34,907 bases of DNA from Prevotella sp. (GCA_017615355.1 JAGAAJ010000082.1:1-34907); one strand, 5' to 3'. Numbered from the stretch's first letter, positions 24,090 to 32,860 are shown. A program made the numbers and translations. Notes: a model not told the origin generated them from the letters alone.

Positions 24090-25847
24090 TTATGCTGATA
24101 TTGGTATTGTGACAATGAAGCGGGCACCGTTGTGGTAGCTGGTGTCGAGGATGACGTTGCCGCCCAGGCTCTGTGCGGTGGTGCGGCAGAGTGTGAGGCC
24201 CAGGCCGATGCCCACCTTGAACTTGTCGAGCTTGACGAAGCGGTCGAAGATATGCTCTGCCTCTTTCTCAGGAATGCCGCAGCCAGTGTCCTCGACAACG
24301 AGTTTCAGCTGGCCGTCGGCCTCTGAGGCACGCAGCAGGATCTGGCCCTCCGTGGTGTTCTTGACGGCGTTGTTCAACAGGGAGCTGACGATACGCTTGA
24401 GCATCAGCTCGTTGGTCAGCAGCTTGAAGTCGTCGCTAAACTCGCTCTTCAGCATCATGGTCGTATTGTCGGTGAGGGCGTCTTCCTCGCTGGCGATGAT
24501 ATCCATGAGAAGGGCGTTGAGCCTGACGGTGTCTTCCTTGCGTGCACGTCCGCTGGTCTCGTTGCTTGACAGCTCCAGCATCTCGTCGACAAGGGAGGTG
24601 ATGATACGAGTGTTGCGCTGCACCATCTGAGCCATGTGCTGACGCTCAGTAGCGCCGATGTCGAGAGTCGGGTCGGCGATGACCTGCGCAAAGCCGCTGA
24701 TGATGTTCAGCGGAGTGCGCACCTCATGGCTGACATTCTTGATGAAGGCCGACTTCATGTTGTCTGAGCGCAGCGCATGCTGGTAGGCTTTGTTCAGCTG
24801 TCGCATATGGCGGCGGCGTGAAAGGATGATGTAGGTCATGCCCAGCACGAGGGTGGCCAGCAGGGCGATGGCGATGACGAGCGCGATGGTGCGACTGCGA
24901 GTGGCCTGTCGCTCTGCGTCATAGATGCGCAGCTCGCTCTGGATGCCCTGCATGCTATTGGTCAGGATGACGCTATTGATAGAGTCGTTCTCCTTGTAGG
25001 CCAGCTGGAGTGCTTTGTAGGCGTCTTTCCATCGGCCGGCCTTGCTCAGGATTTTCTCCTGCGTGTCGTAGCTGTCGCTGCCAAGCTCTTCTTGAGCCAG
25101 GGCGATGGCTTCATCCACCTTTCCCTGCATGGCGAGATTGTAGACCTCCAACTGGCGTCCGTGCACAGACGTGCGACCGTCGGCCTCGCCCACCTTATAG
25201 GCGGCGTAGCCCTCGTTGAAGGCTGCCGTGTCGCCCAGCTCATAGTAGGCAGCGGTGCGGCGAGCCTCGATGTCGAACACACGCTCAGGGGAATACTGTC
25301 GGGCTATCTCGATGGCTTTCTCCAACAGGCGCATTGCCTCCTCGGGATTTTCGTTGATCTCTACATTCACAATATTCATGTAGATGGGCGGCATACTCTC
25401 GTAATAGCCAGCCTGCTCCATCCTCGAGATGACATCGCGGAAACAGCGCTTCGCACTCTCCTTGTTGCCGCAGTAGCGATAGATGTGGCCCAGCATGTTG
25501 TAGGCCATGTACATCTCCTTGTCCAGTTTCTTTTCGCGCAGCTCCTGCGACATCTCACGGGCCCGTTTGTAGGCCTCGAAAATCTTCTGGCGGTTCATCA
25601 GGAAGATGATTTCGTTGCAGCGCTGTGTGTAGTAACCGTGCATGTCGCCCTTTTCCAGCAGATAGTCCTCCAGCTTCTGCAGGGCAGGGTAGAAGGCGGC
25701 GCTGTCGGCCTGGTTGAAGCCGCGCGTCATATCCTTGCGCAGGCGTATGTAGGTCTGGTCGTTCTGGTAGTCAATGTTCTGTGCTCCAGTGGCGATTGAG
25801 ACCAGCAGGGCAAGCAGCATGAGGAGGGTATGATGAGGTCTTCTCAT
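24090..25847 (-). CDS. TPR-containing membrane histidine kinase
   Basis: The 585-residue protein has a signal peptide (about 1-22), an external helical TPR-like domain (about 25-310), one TM helix (about 318-340), a HisKA domain with S-H-E-V-R-T-P-L-N (H374), and an ATPase domain with N-box L-L-N-N-A-V-K-N, G1 D-T-G-C-G-I-P and G2 G-I-G-L-G-L-T. All catalytic motifs are present. This layout is common in Bacteroidota sensor kinases. It is the first gene of the minus-strand run and has its own promoter. No partner response regulator is encoded in the window. Confidence 0.93.
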   Translation of the reverse strand: MRRPHHTLLMLLALLVSIATGAQNIDYQNDQTYIRLRKDMTRGFNQADSAAFYPALQKLEDYLLEKGDMHGYYTQRCNEIIFLMNRQKIFEAYKRAREMSQELREKKLDKEMYMAYNMLGHIYRYCGNKESAKRCFRDVISRMEQAGYYESMPPIYMNIVNVEINENPEEAMRLLEKAIEIARQYSPERVFDIEARRTAAYYELGDTAAFNEGYAAYKVGEADGRTSVHGRQLEVYNLAMQGKVDEAIALAQEELGSDSYDTQEKILSKAGRWKDAYKALQLAYKENDSINSVILTNSMQGIQSELRIYDAERQATRSRTIALVIAIALLATLVLGMTYIILSRRRHMRQLNKAYQHALRSDNMKSAFIKNVSHEVRTPLNIISGFAQVIADPTLDIGATERQHMAQMVQRNTRIITSLVDEMLELSSNETSGRARKEDTVRLNALLMDIIASEEDALTDNTTMMLKSEFSDDFKLLTNELMLKRIVSSLLNNAVKNTTEGQILLRASEADGQLKLVVEDTGCGIPEKEAEHIFDRFVKLDKFKVGIGLGLTLCRTTAQSLGGNVILDTSYHNGARFIVTIPISA

Positions 25848-25869
25848 AGAAAAAAGGTAAAATCAAGTG

Positions 25870-25899
25870 CAAAAATACACAATCTTTCCGAAACGGCAA
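25870..25899 (-). promoter_or_regulatory. Promoter of the minus-strand sensor/xylan operon
   Basis: Read on the minus strand: TTG (25899-25897), 19-nt spacer, TATTTTTG (25877-25870), about 20 nt before the kinase start. It diverges from the trmO promoter; the two -33 boxes are about 20 nt apart. Confidence 0.8.
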
Positions 25900-25918
25900 A
25901 AGTTTTTCACATTTTCTT

Positions 25919-25948
25919 TTGCTTTTCCGTTGTATATTCGTATCTTTG
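25919..25948 (+). promoter_or_regulatory. Promoter of trmO
   Basis: TTG (25919-25921), 19-nt spacer, TATCTTTG (25941-25948), only 10 nt before the ATG. The stretch TTTTCTTTTGCTTTTC around the -33 box is shared with the metY promoter. Confidence 0.8.
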
Positions 25949-25958
25949 CAGTGTTAAG

Positions 25959-26690
25959 ATGGAGATACAACCCATAGGATTCTTCCACTCGCCGCTGACG
26001 TCAAAGTTCGGCATCCCCAGGCAGAGCGGCCTTGCCGAGAGCCTGGCGGGCAGCATTGTCTTTGAGCCTGACTATCGTCGTGCAGAGGCTGTAAGAGGGC
26101 TGGAGGACTTCGACTATGTATGGCTTATCTGGCAGTTTAGCGCCCGCTCGACCTCTGGTCGCTTGCTACCATCGGGACGCAAGAATGCCTCCACCCTCCA
26201 TCCGTCATCCTCAACTCCCATCCCTCTCACCGTCCGTCCGCCGCGTCTAGGAGGCAATCGCCGCGTGGGTGTCTTTGCTTCGCGCTCACCCTTCCGTCCC
26301 AATAGTCTCGGACTCTCCTGTGTGCGTTTGGACCACATTGAGCAGCATCCTCAGCTGGGCCCTGTACTGCATGTGCTGGGTGCCGACCTGATGGACGGTA
26401 CACCCATCTTCGATGTCAAGCCCTACGTCACCTATGCCGACAGCCGTCCGGATGCACGCAGCGGCTTTGTCGATGAGGAGAAGTGGGAGCCGTTGCAGGT
26501 GGAGATACCGGCTGATGTGATAGCCTTCTTTACCACTGAAGAGCAGGATGCCCTGCGCAGTATTCTTGCCCAGGATCCCCGTCCGCGCTATCACGACGAC
26601 GATACCCGCATTTATGGGATGCCCTTTGCCGGCCGCGACGTCCGTTTCTGTGTCAGCAAAGGTGTCCTCACCGTCGTCGGCGTGAAATGA
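25959..26690 (+). CDS. trmO: tRNA (N6-threonylcarbamoyladenosine-37) methyltransferase TrmO
   Basis: The start is the ATG at 25959 just after the promoter, giving 243 residues. TrmO uses S-adenosylmethionine to N6-methylate t6A37 in tRNA. The N-terminus I-Q-P-I-G-F-F-H-S-P, the F-D-Y-V-W-L-I-W segment, V-R-P-P-R-L-G-G-N and F-A-S-R-S-P-F-R-P-N-S-L-G-L-S are the family hallmarks, and D-x-K-P-Y follows. Between the W-L-I-W strand and R-P-P-R there is an unusually long, Ser/Thr/Pro-rich loop (about residues 50-78) compared with typical members. It is transcribed divergently from the sensor operon. Confidence 0.92.
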   Translation: MEIQPIGFFHSPLTSKFGIPRQSGLAESLAGSIVFEPDYRRAEAVRGLEDFDYVWLIWQFSARSTSGRLLPSGRKNASTLHPSSSTPIPLTVRPPRLGGNRRVGVFASRSPFRPNSLGLSCVRLDHIEQHPQLGPVLHVLGADLMDGTPIFDVKPYVTYADSRPDARSGFVDEEKWEPLQVEIPADVIAFFTTEEQDALRSILAQDPRPRYHDDDTRIYGMPFAGRDVRFCVSKGVLTVVGVK

Positions 26691-26758
26691 AATGTACGCG
26701 CTCTCGCTCGCTTATTCGTACCTTTGGCTAACGCCGAAAGTACGCTCGCTCGGAAAAG

Positions 26759-26784
26759 AAAAGAAAAAACAAGCTTTTTCTTTT
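26759..26784 (+). repeat. Inverted repeat overlapping the metY -33 box
   Basis: AAAAGAAAAA (26759-26768) pairs with TTTTTCTTTT (26775-26784) across a 6-nt loop. The right arm overlaps the TTG of the promoter, so it could be an operator or simply a low-complexity palindrome. Confidence 0.5.
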
Positions 26785-26812
26785 GCTTTTCTCTCGCTTA
26801 TTTGTACCTTTG
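26783..26812 (+). promoter_or_regulatory. Promoter of metY
   Basis: TTG (26783-26785), 19-nt spacer, TACCTTTG (26805-26812), 29 nt before the ATG. A similar TACCTTTG at 26719-26726 lies upstream within a related sequence but lacks a -33 TTG. Confidence 0.8.
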
Positions 26813-26841
26813 CAGGCCGAATAACAATCTTATCAGAAACA

Positions 26842-28131
26842 ATGGAAAAGAAACTACGTCAAGGCTCGCTCTGCGTACATGCAGGCTACAAGGCCAAGAA
26901 CGGGGAGCCCATCGAGCTGCCCATCATCCAGTCTACCACCTTCAAATATGATGACTCCGACGAGATGGCGAAGCTCTTCGACCTGGAGAAGGAGGGCTAT
27001 TTCTATACCCGTCTGCAGAATCCCACCAACGATGCCGTGGCTGCGAAGATTGCCGCGCTCGAGGGAGGAGTAGGGGCCGTGCTGACCTCCAGCGGACAGG
27101 CTGCCAACTTCTACGCCATTTTCAATATATGTGAGGCTGGTGACCACTTCATCACCTCCAACGAGATCTATGGCGGCACCTACAACCTCTTCGGAGTGAC
27201 GCTGAAGAAGCTGGGCATCGACTGCACGTTCATTTCGCAGGAAGCCAGCGACGAGGAGATACAGGCCGCCTTCCGTCCCAATACGAAGGCTGTGTTTGGC
27301 GAGACAATTTCGAATCCAGGCTGTGCCGTATTCGATATTGAGCGATTCGCCAGGATTGCCCATAAGAACGGGGTGCCCCTCATAGTCGACAATACCTTTG
27401 CCACACCCATCAACTGCCGTCCCTTCGAGTGGGGTGCCGACATCGTGACACACAGCACCACGAAATACATGGATGGCATGGCTACTCAGGTAGGTGGATG
27501 CGTCGTCGACAGCGGCAATTTCGACTGGCTTGCAAATGCTGAGAAGTTCCCTGGCCTCTGCACGCCCGATGAGAGCTATCACGGCCTGACCTACGTGAAG
27601 GCCTTCGGCAAGATGGGCTTCACCACGAAACTCATTGCACAGCTGATGCGTGACCTTGGCTCCATCCCTGCTCCGCAGAACTCGTTCCTGCTCAACCTTG
27701 GCCTGCAGACGCTGCATCTGCGTGTGGCACAACATTGCAAGAACGCCCAGCGTGTGGCCGAGTTCCTGCACGACTGCCCGAAGGTGGCGTGGGTGCACTA
27801 CTGTGGCCTGAAGGACGATGCCAACTATGCCCTCGGCCAGAAATACCTGCCCAACGGCTCCTGCGGCGTCATCGCCTTCGGTCTGAAGGGTGACCGCGAG
27901 ACGGCTATCAAGTGGATGGACTCGCTGAAGATGATCAACATCGTCACCCACGTGGCCGATGCCCGCAGCTGTGTGCTCCATCCTGCCAGCCACACCCATC
28001 GCCAGCTCTCCGACGAGCAGCTGCGCCAGGCTGGCATTGCCCCTGACCTTATCCGTCTCTCTGTGGGCATCGAAGACGTGGAGGATATCCTCGACGACAT
28101 CCGTCAGGCTTTGGAGAAAATTGACAATTGA
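26842..28131 (+). CDS. metY: O-acetylhomoserine sulfhydrylase / Cys-Met metabolism PLP enzyme
   Basis: The start is the ATG at 26842, giving 429 residues, typical for MetY (about 430) and longer than methionine gamma-lyase. Motifs of the Cys/Met metabolism PLP family are present: Y-T-R-L-Q-N-P-T (about 54-61), S-S-G-Q-A-A, the V-D-N-T-F-A-T-P strand, and the PLP Schiff-base lysine in H-S-T-T-K (K208). C-terminal A-S-H-T-H-R-Q-L and R-L-S-V-G-I-E-D close the fold. It would make homocysteine from O-acetylhomoserine and sulfide in the cytosol. Related lyases cannot be excluded by motif alone. The TonB receptor gene starts 34 nt downstream. Confidence 0.9.
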   Translation: MEKKLRQGSLCVHAGYKAKNGEPIELPIIQSTTFKYDDSDEMAKLFDLEKEGYFYTRLQNPTNDAVAAKIAALEGGVGAVLTSSGQAANFYAIFNICEAGDHFITSNEIYGGTYNLFGVTLKKLGIDCTFISQEASDEEIQAAFRPNTKAVFGETISNPGCAVFDIERFARIAHKNGVPLIVDNTFATPINCRPFEWGADIVTHSTTKYMDGMATQVGGCVVDSGNFDWLANAEKFPGLCTPDESYHGLTYVKAFGKMGFTTKLIAQLMRDLGSIPAPQNSFLLNLGLQTLHLRVAQHCKNAQRVAEFLHDCPKVAWVHYCGLKDDANYALGQKYLPNGSCGVIAFGLKGDRETAIKWMDSLKMINIVTHVADARSCVLHPASHTHRQLSDEQLRQAGIAPDLIRLSVGIEDVEDILDDIRQALEKIDN

Positions 28132-28165
28132 GAATAGGTAATTGACAAATGATAGTCCCGCAGGG

Positions 28166-30289
28166 ATGGGGAAGCTCTTGATTGTGTTCGTCGCTGTCCT
28201 GCTGACGATGACTGACGCCGATGCCGCAGGCATACAGACGGCTCGGGAGGTCAGCAGCGACAGTATTGTACCCAACAAGGGCACCCAGATGCAGGACACG
28301 CTGAATGAGGTCATCGTGCGCTCGCAGGCCACGAAGCGTCGTATCAACGACTTGCAGATAGGCGTGGAGAAGGTGGACGTGGAGACGATGAGCCAGCTGC
28401 CGGCCATGCTGGGCGAGCGCGACATCATCAAGGGTCTGCAGCTCCTGCCCGGCGTGAAGATGGAGGGCGACGGCCTGGGCGGCTATCAGGTGCGAGGCGG
28501 CACATCGGCACAGAACCAGATCCTGCTCGACGGCGCCTCCGTCTACAACGTGGGCCACCTGATGGGACTCTTCTCGTCGTTCAACGATGATGCGATGGGC
28601 AATGTCGACCTCTACAAGGGGCTGGTGCCTGCCCGCTATGGTGGCGGCTCGTCGTCGGTGCTGAACATCGGCACACGCAGCGGCGACCCCGACCGGCATC
28701 ATCTCTCCACCACCGTAGGCCTGCTCTCTGCGAAGGTTGAAGCCGACGGACCGATGGGCCACAACGGCTCCTCCTATCTTGCGGCAGGACGCACCTCCTA
28801 CGTCAACCTCTTTATCAAGGGAATACATGACTATAGCAGCAACTCGCTGCGTTTCTACGACATGAACACCCGCTTCAACTTCCGCTTGGGCGATGCCGAC
28901 CAGCTGTCGCTCTCGTTCTTCCACAGCTACGACCGCATCGATGTGGAAAAGATGATGCGGATGGCGTGGAGCAATACCTCGGCCTCCCTGGGATGGCTGC
29001 ATACGAGGAGTACGCATAGCTTCGCCCACACGCAGCTGGTGGCCAGCGACTACGACAACAGCCAGGGTGTGGATATCTACAGCTTCAACGTGGACATGAA
29101 GGGCTACAACCGTCAGCTCACCCTGCGCCATCAGCAGACGTGGTCACCCAATGCCATGCATACCTTCAACGCTGGCGGCGAGACCACATTGACGGGCCTG
29201 CAGTCGGCAGCGTGGCGCATCATGTCGACCTATGAGCGTGAGAAACGCGACACATGGCTCGCTGCGCTGTGGCTCTCCGACGATATGTCCTTCCTTAACG
29301 ACCGGCTGCTGCTCTCTGCAGGCTTGCGTTGCGAATGGATCTCACCGCTTGGCGGCAAGCCCTATTACAAGCTGGATGACAACGGCAACATCACGGAGAC
29401 CTTCTATCCCAAGAAATGGTCGACGGTGACGACCTATACCTATCTGCAACCCAGGGTGAACCTGACATGGAAGGTCAGCCTCACATGGGCCGTCAAGGCG
29501 GGCTACAGCAGGCTGACACAGACGGTGCAGCCCATCCGCAACAGCTCGATGACGCTGCCCATCGACCGCCTGGCCTTCACCAGCAATAACATCCGACCGC
29601 AGGTGTCCGACCAGGTGGCGGCAGGATTCTCGGCGATGACGGCTGACGGCGCCTGGGACTTCTCGGCCGATGGCTATTGGAAGAAACTCGAGAACGTCTA
29701 CGACTTCCGCGAGGGCAAGGTGTTCAATATGGACATCGAGATCGAGCGGCTGCTCACCGGTGGAAGCGGCAGAGCCTACGGCGCAGAGCTGTCGGCACAC
29801 AAGAACAAGGGCCTTGTCACAGGCTGGGCAGCCTACACGCTGTCGTGGGTGCAGAATAAGATTGACGGCATCATGGACGGAAGGTGGTACACGGCCTCCA
29901 ACGACCGTCGCCACGATTTTGTGATTGTGCTCCTCTCGCAGCCCGTGCCCCATTGGACGTTCTCCTCCACCTGGCGCTATACTACAGGACAGGCCATGAC
30001 GGCGCCGGCAGGAAAATATGAGGTGAGCGGCGAGACCCACTACTACTATAGTGATAGGAATCAGAATCGTGCCCCGGCCTATCACCGTCTCGACCTCAGC
30101 GCTGCCTACAGCACCACGAGGGGCAAGGCCACACGCACCTGGACCTTCGGCATCTATAACGCCTACAACCGCTACAACCCCTTCTTCATCTCATTCGTCG
30201 AGGACGATGCCAAGCCCACAGGCACCAAGGCTGTCGTCACCACTATCTTTGGCATCGTGCCTACCGTATCGTTCACCTACAAGTACTAA
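28166..30289 (+). CDS. TonB-dependent outer-membrane receptor
   Basis: I choose the ATG at 28166 (MGKLLIVFVAVLLTMTDADA, a signal peptide); a TTG at 28142 is possible. The 707-residue protein has a plug domain (about 45-165) with L-N-E-V-I-V, L-P-G-V-K-M-E-G-D-G, G-G-Y-Q-V-R-G-G and L-L-D-G-A-S-V-Y-N, followed by a beta-barrel with alternating strands ending in aromatic T-Y-K-Y. It lacks the N-terminal carboxypeptidase-like extension common in SusC proteins. The next gene is a DUF4249 lipoprotein, the usual partner of this receptor type. The substrate is unknown; proximity to metY does not define it. Confidence 0.92.
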   Translation: MGKLLIVFVAVLLTMTDADAAGIQTAREVSSDSIVPNKGTQMQDTLNEVIVRSQATKRRINDLQIGVEKVDVETMSQLPAMLGERDIIKGLQLLPGVKMEGDGLGGYQVRGGTSAQNQILLDGASVYNVGHLMGLFSSFNDDAMGNVDLYKGLVPARYGGGSSSVLNIGTRSGDPDRHHLSTTVGLLSAKVEADGPMGHNGSSYLAAGRTSYVNLFIKGIHDYSSNSLRFYDMNTRFNFRLGDADQLSLSFFHSYDRIDVEKMMRMAWSNTSASLGWLHTRSTHSFAHTQLVASDYDNSQGVDIYSFNVDMKGYNRQLTLRHQQTWSPNAMHTFNAGGETTLTGLQSAAWRIMSTYEREKRDTWLAALWLSDDMSFLNDRLLLSAGLRCEWISPLGGKPYYKLDDNGNITETFYPKKWSTVTTYTYLQPRVNLTWKVSLTWAVKAGYSRLTQTVQPIRNSSMTLPIDRLAFTSNNIRPQVSDQVAAGFSAMTADGAWDFSADGYWKKLENVYDFREGKVFNMDIEIERLLTGGSGRAYGAELSAHKNKGLVTGWAAYTLSWVQNKIDGIMDGRWYTASNDRRHDFVIVLLSQPVPHWTFSSTWRYTTGQAMTAPAGKYEVSGETHYYYSDRNQNRAPAYHRLDLSAAYSTTRGKATRTWTFGIYNAYNRYNPFFISFVEDDAKPTGTKAVVTTIFGIVPTVSFTYKY

Positions 30290-30296
30290 GTCAATT

Positions 30297-31127
30297 ATGT
30301 ATAGGAGTCTGTTGTTCATTGCCTGCTGCCTCATGCTGCTCATCTCCTGTGAGCATGAGATAGACTTCGACTATCCCACTTCTGAGACGATGGTGGTCTT
30401 CGACGGACGTGTTACCAACGAGGGCGTCTTCGTGCGCATCAGCGAGACACGTCCGATGAGCGACTCTACCAAGCACCACGTCATCAGCGATGCCCAGGTG
30501 TGGATAGGTTCCGACGACGGCAACGAGGAGCAGCTCTACTACGACGCCCATGAGCAGCGATACCTCTCGCCGACAGGCCTCATAGGTATTCCTGGCCATA
30601 CTTATACCATGCGTGCCAACATCGGTGGGCGGCAGTTTGAGGCCTCGGCGACGATGAGCCTGCCCACACCTGTCGACACCGTCTATTTCCGTTCCCTCGA
30701 CGTGCTGAAACAGCGCATCTATTTCCTTTGCATCAAGGGACGCAATGCCTATCCCGACGATAGAAACTACCTGTTGCTGCAGCTGTGGCGAGGCGATGAG
30801 CTCTATAGGTGGAATCCCCACTCTGGGCGCAGCAGCGTCGATGGCATCTACGAGTATGACATCGTCTGCACTTCTGAGAAAGAGATTGAGGAGGGTGTCG
30901 ACGACGAAGGCAAGGTTCCCCTGATGGACGGCGATGTCGTCAACCTTGAGGTGATGAGCATCGACCGCAAGTGCTGGGAGTATTTCCAGTCGCTGTCTTA
31001 CGGGCAGAGCATGATGACCAATCCCATTACCAATATCCAGGGTGGTGCCCAGGGCGTCTTCATGGCTGCCAGCGTCACCCGTCCTGACACCCTCGTCTTC
31101 CATCGTGTCGAGCCGACTGACGAGTAG
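30297..31127 (+). CDS. DUF4249-type lipoprotein partner of the TonB receptor
   Basis: The start at 30297 gives 276 residues with a lipoprotein signal; lipobox L-I-S-C places the acylated Cys near residue 19. The sequence continues E-H-E-I-D-F, then beta-rich segments (M-V-V-F-D-G-R-V-T-N-E; G-I-P-G-H-T-Y-T-M-R-A) typical of DUF4249 proteins. These are encoded next to TonB-dependent receptors and are thought to act at the outer surface, like SusD lids; the exact role is not established. It starts 7 nt after the receptor stop, so the two are translated from one mRNA. A reading frame extending upstream is only the receptor gene in another frame. Confidence 0.85.
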   Translation: MYRSLLFIACCLMLLISCEHEIDFDYPTSETMVVFDGRVTNEGVFVRISETRPMSDSTKHHVISDAQVWIGSDDGNEEQLYYDAHEQRYLSPTGLIGIPGHTYTMRANIGGRQFEASATMSLPTPVDTVYFRSLDVLKQRIYFLCIKGRNAYPDDRNYLLLQLWRGDELYRWNPHSGRSSVDGIYEYDIVCTSEKEIEEGVDDEGKVPLMDGDVVNLEVMSIDRKCWEYFQSLSYGQSMMTNPITNIQGGAQGVFMAASVTRPDTLVFHRVEPTDE

Positions 31128-31157
31128 TCAGCGGCTGTCATTCTAAACTGTAAAAAG

Positions 31158-32765
31158 ATGCGGAAAGGACTTCTTGCTATCGTCTTGGCTATGACTGCGA
31201 TGCTTCCGGCAGCAGCACAGGACTCGCTATCGACCAGGGCCTCCTTGCCGCGAGCCGCTGACTCGCCGTCCGTCAAGCCCTCCTTCCCCCGTGCTGTCGG
31301 CTCCCTGTTATTTGTCAACGGCTCCATCCACCTCCTTGGACGCCTGACCAACTTCGAGTGTTCTGAAGTGACCATGCACTCCCTGCGCCGCAACTTCCGT
31401 TCAGACTTTGAATGGGACAACGACCGCTATTTCATGAACCAGCTGGGCCATCCCTATCAGGGCGGTCTCTCCTTCAATGCTGCCCGCAACAACGGCTTCA
31501 ACTTCCTGCAGTCGGCGGCCTTCACCGTCGCAGGATCCTTTCTCTGGGAATATTGTGGTGAGAAAGAGCCGCCGTCCATCAACGACATCATCACCACCAG
31601 CGCCGGCGGCGTGTTGTTCGGCGAGTGCTCCCATCGTCTGGCCAATTGTGTCCTCGACAATAGCGACAGGGGTGCCCGTCGTGTGCTTCGCGAGGCTACT
31701 GCCGCCTTCCTCAATCCCCTGCAGGGATTAGAGCGGCTCCTCACGGGTAAGATGTGGAAGGTGAGGGGTAATGAAAACCAAAACGAAGACGAAAACGAAA
31801 ACTGTGTCCGGCGGTTTGCCCGCCGGAATGGAAACGAAGACCAAAACGCTTGGGTCAACATCAGCCTGGCTGACCGCTATGTCGTGGCTGCCGATGGAGC
31901 TTCTCATGGCAGTCATCATCCTTTTGTGACAATCTCTGCCGAGTATGGTGAGACGGCCGACGGCAAGCGTCATACCCATCCCTACGACTTCATCGCCGTC
32001 GACGGCGCCCTCGCCTTTGGTGGCGGACAGCCCGTCATCCCCCGCCTCAATGTCACAGCCCGCATCTGCAGCACACCCCTGAAGACGAAAACGAAGACGA
32101 AAACGAAAACTGTGTCCGGCGGTTTGCCCGCCGGAACGGAAACTTTAGAGGGACTGGAGGAGGCCGAATTAGGCCTCTATCAGTTCTACAAGTACGACGA
32201 CACCCGCCTGGGCGATTCCCTGCGCGGTCCGTTTCCCTTCGGCGAGACAGCATCCTTCGGCCCGGGTCTCATCATCAAGAGTCCGCAGGGAGGTCGTTTC
32301 TCCTTAGAGCAGCGTCTATTTGCCCGAGGTGTCATCCTGGGCACTGCCGAGAGCGACTACTACAACTGCTATCAGCGCCAGTACAACTTCGGCAGCGGCT
32401 ATGGTGCTTCGTCGATAACGCGTCTCTCGTGGAAGACAGGCTCCTCGCCTTTGGAGGACCAGCGGGAGACCTTCAGGCTGCAGCTCAACGCCTATTACCT
32501 GCACCTCTACACTTGGCGCGGCTACGATGCTGCCACACCTCCTTGGGAGACTACGGGGACGGCCAGCAAGTATCCCAACGTCCTCGGCGACCGCAGCCAT
32601 GCCCGTCAGCTGGCGCTCGACCTGCAGCTGCAGGCCCGCCTCACTCCTCACTGTGGCCTCTCCCTCGGCGCTGCCTGGTTCTCGCGCCACACCCACTACG
32701 ACGATTATCCCCGCCACCATGCTGACAGTTATGAACTGCGTGCCGGTCTGCTGTGGAGTCTCTAA
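31158..32765 (+). CDS. DUF3943 outer-membrane-associated protein with two repeat insertions
   Basis: The 535-residue protein has a signal peptide (MRKGLLAIVLAMTAMLPAAA). The DUF3943 core is clear: W-D-N-D-R-Y-F-M-N-Q-L-G-H-P-Y-Q-G (about 92-108), A-A-R-N-N-G-F-N-F, W-E-Y-C-G-E-K-E-P-P-S-I-N-D and G-G-V-L-F-G-E. The C-terminal part resembles a beta-barrel ending L-R-A-G-L-L-W-S-L. Two stretches, N-E-D-E-N-E-N (about 210-228) and K-T-K-T-K-T-K-T (about 311-330), interrupt it and are encoded by nearly identical DNA read in different frames. Function of DUF3943 is unknown. It is the last gene of the metY/receptor run. Confidence 0.85.
   Translation: MRKGLLAIVLAMTAMLPAAAQDSLSTRASLPRAADSPSVKPSFPRAVGSLLFVNGSIHLLGRLTNFECSEVTMHSLRRNFRSDFEWDNDRYFMNQLGHPYQGGLSFNAARNNGFNFLQSAAFTVAGSFLWEYCGEKEPPSINDIITTSAGGVLFGECSHRLANCVLDNSDRGARRVLREATAAFLNPLQGLERLLTGKMWKVRGNENQNEDENENCVRRFARRNGNEDQNAWVNISLADRYVVAADGASHGSHHPFVTISAEYGETADGKRHTHPYDFIAVDGALAFGGGQPVIPRLNVTARICSTPLKTKTKTKTKTVSGGLPAGTETLEGLEEAELGLYQFYKYDDTRLGDSLRGPFPFGETASFGPGLIIKSPQGGRFSLEQRLFARGVILGTAESDYYNCYQRQYNFGSGYGASSITRLSWKTGSSPLEDQRETFRLQLNAYYLHLYTWRGYDAATPPWETTGTASKYPNVLGDRSHARQLALDLQLQARLTPHCGLSLGAAWFSRHTHYDDYPRHHADSYELRAGLLWSL
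31780..31835 (+). repeat. 56-bp intragenic repeat, copy A
   Basis: A purine-rich GAAAAC tract is followed by a hairpin with arms CCGGCGG (31808-31814) and CCCGCCGG (31819-31826), ending GGAAAC. It is 55/56 identical to copy B by eye and is translated as acidic N-E-D-E-N followed by C-V-R-R-F-A-R-R. Confidence 0.9.
32088..32143 (+). repeat. 56-bp intragenic repeat, copy B
   Basis: Same sequence as copy A except one base near the end, 308 bp further along and thus in a different reading frame. Here it encodes K-T-K-T-K-T then V-S-G-G-L-P-A-G-T. Confidence 0.9.
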
Positions 32766-32860
32766 TTTTTTTGCAATGCCATACAGGGCTTTGAGGAATG
32801 ATAACGTTAGCTATTTCTGTTAAAAAAGCGTAAATAATTTAAATTTTCTGCTATTTGGGG

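Noticed and set aside
26854-28431. 525-codon minus-strand open frame
   Set aside because: It is antisense to metY and the TonB receptor, which have clear family motifs; it arises from GC-rich codon structure.
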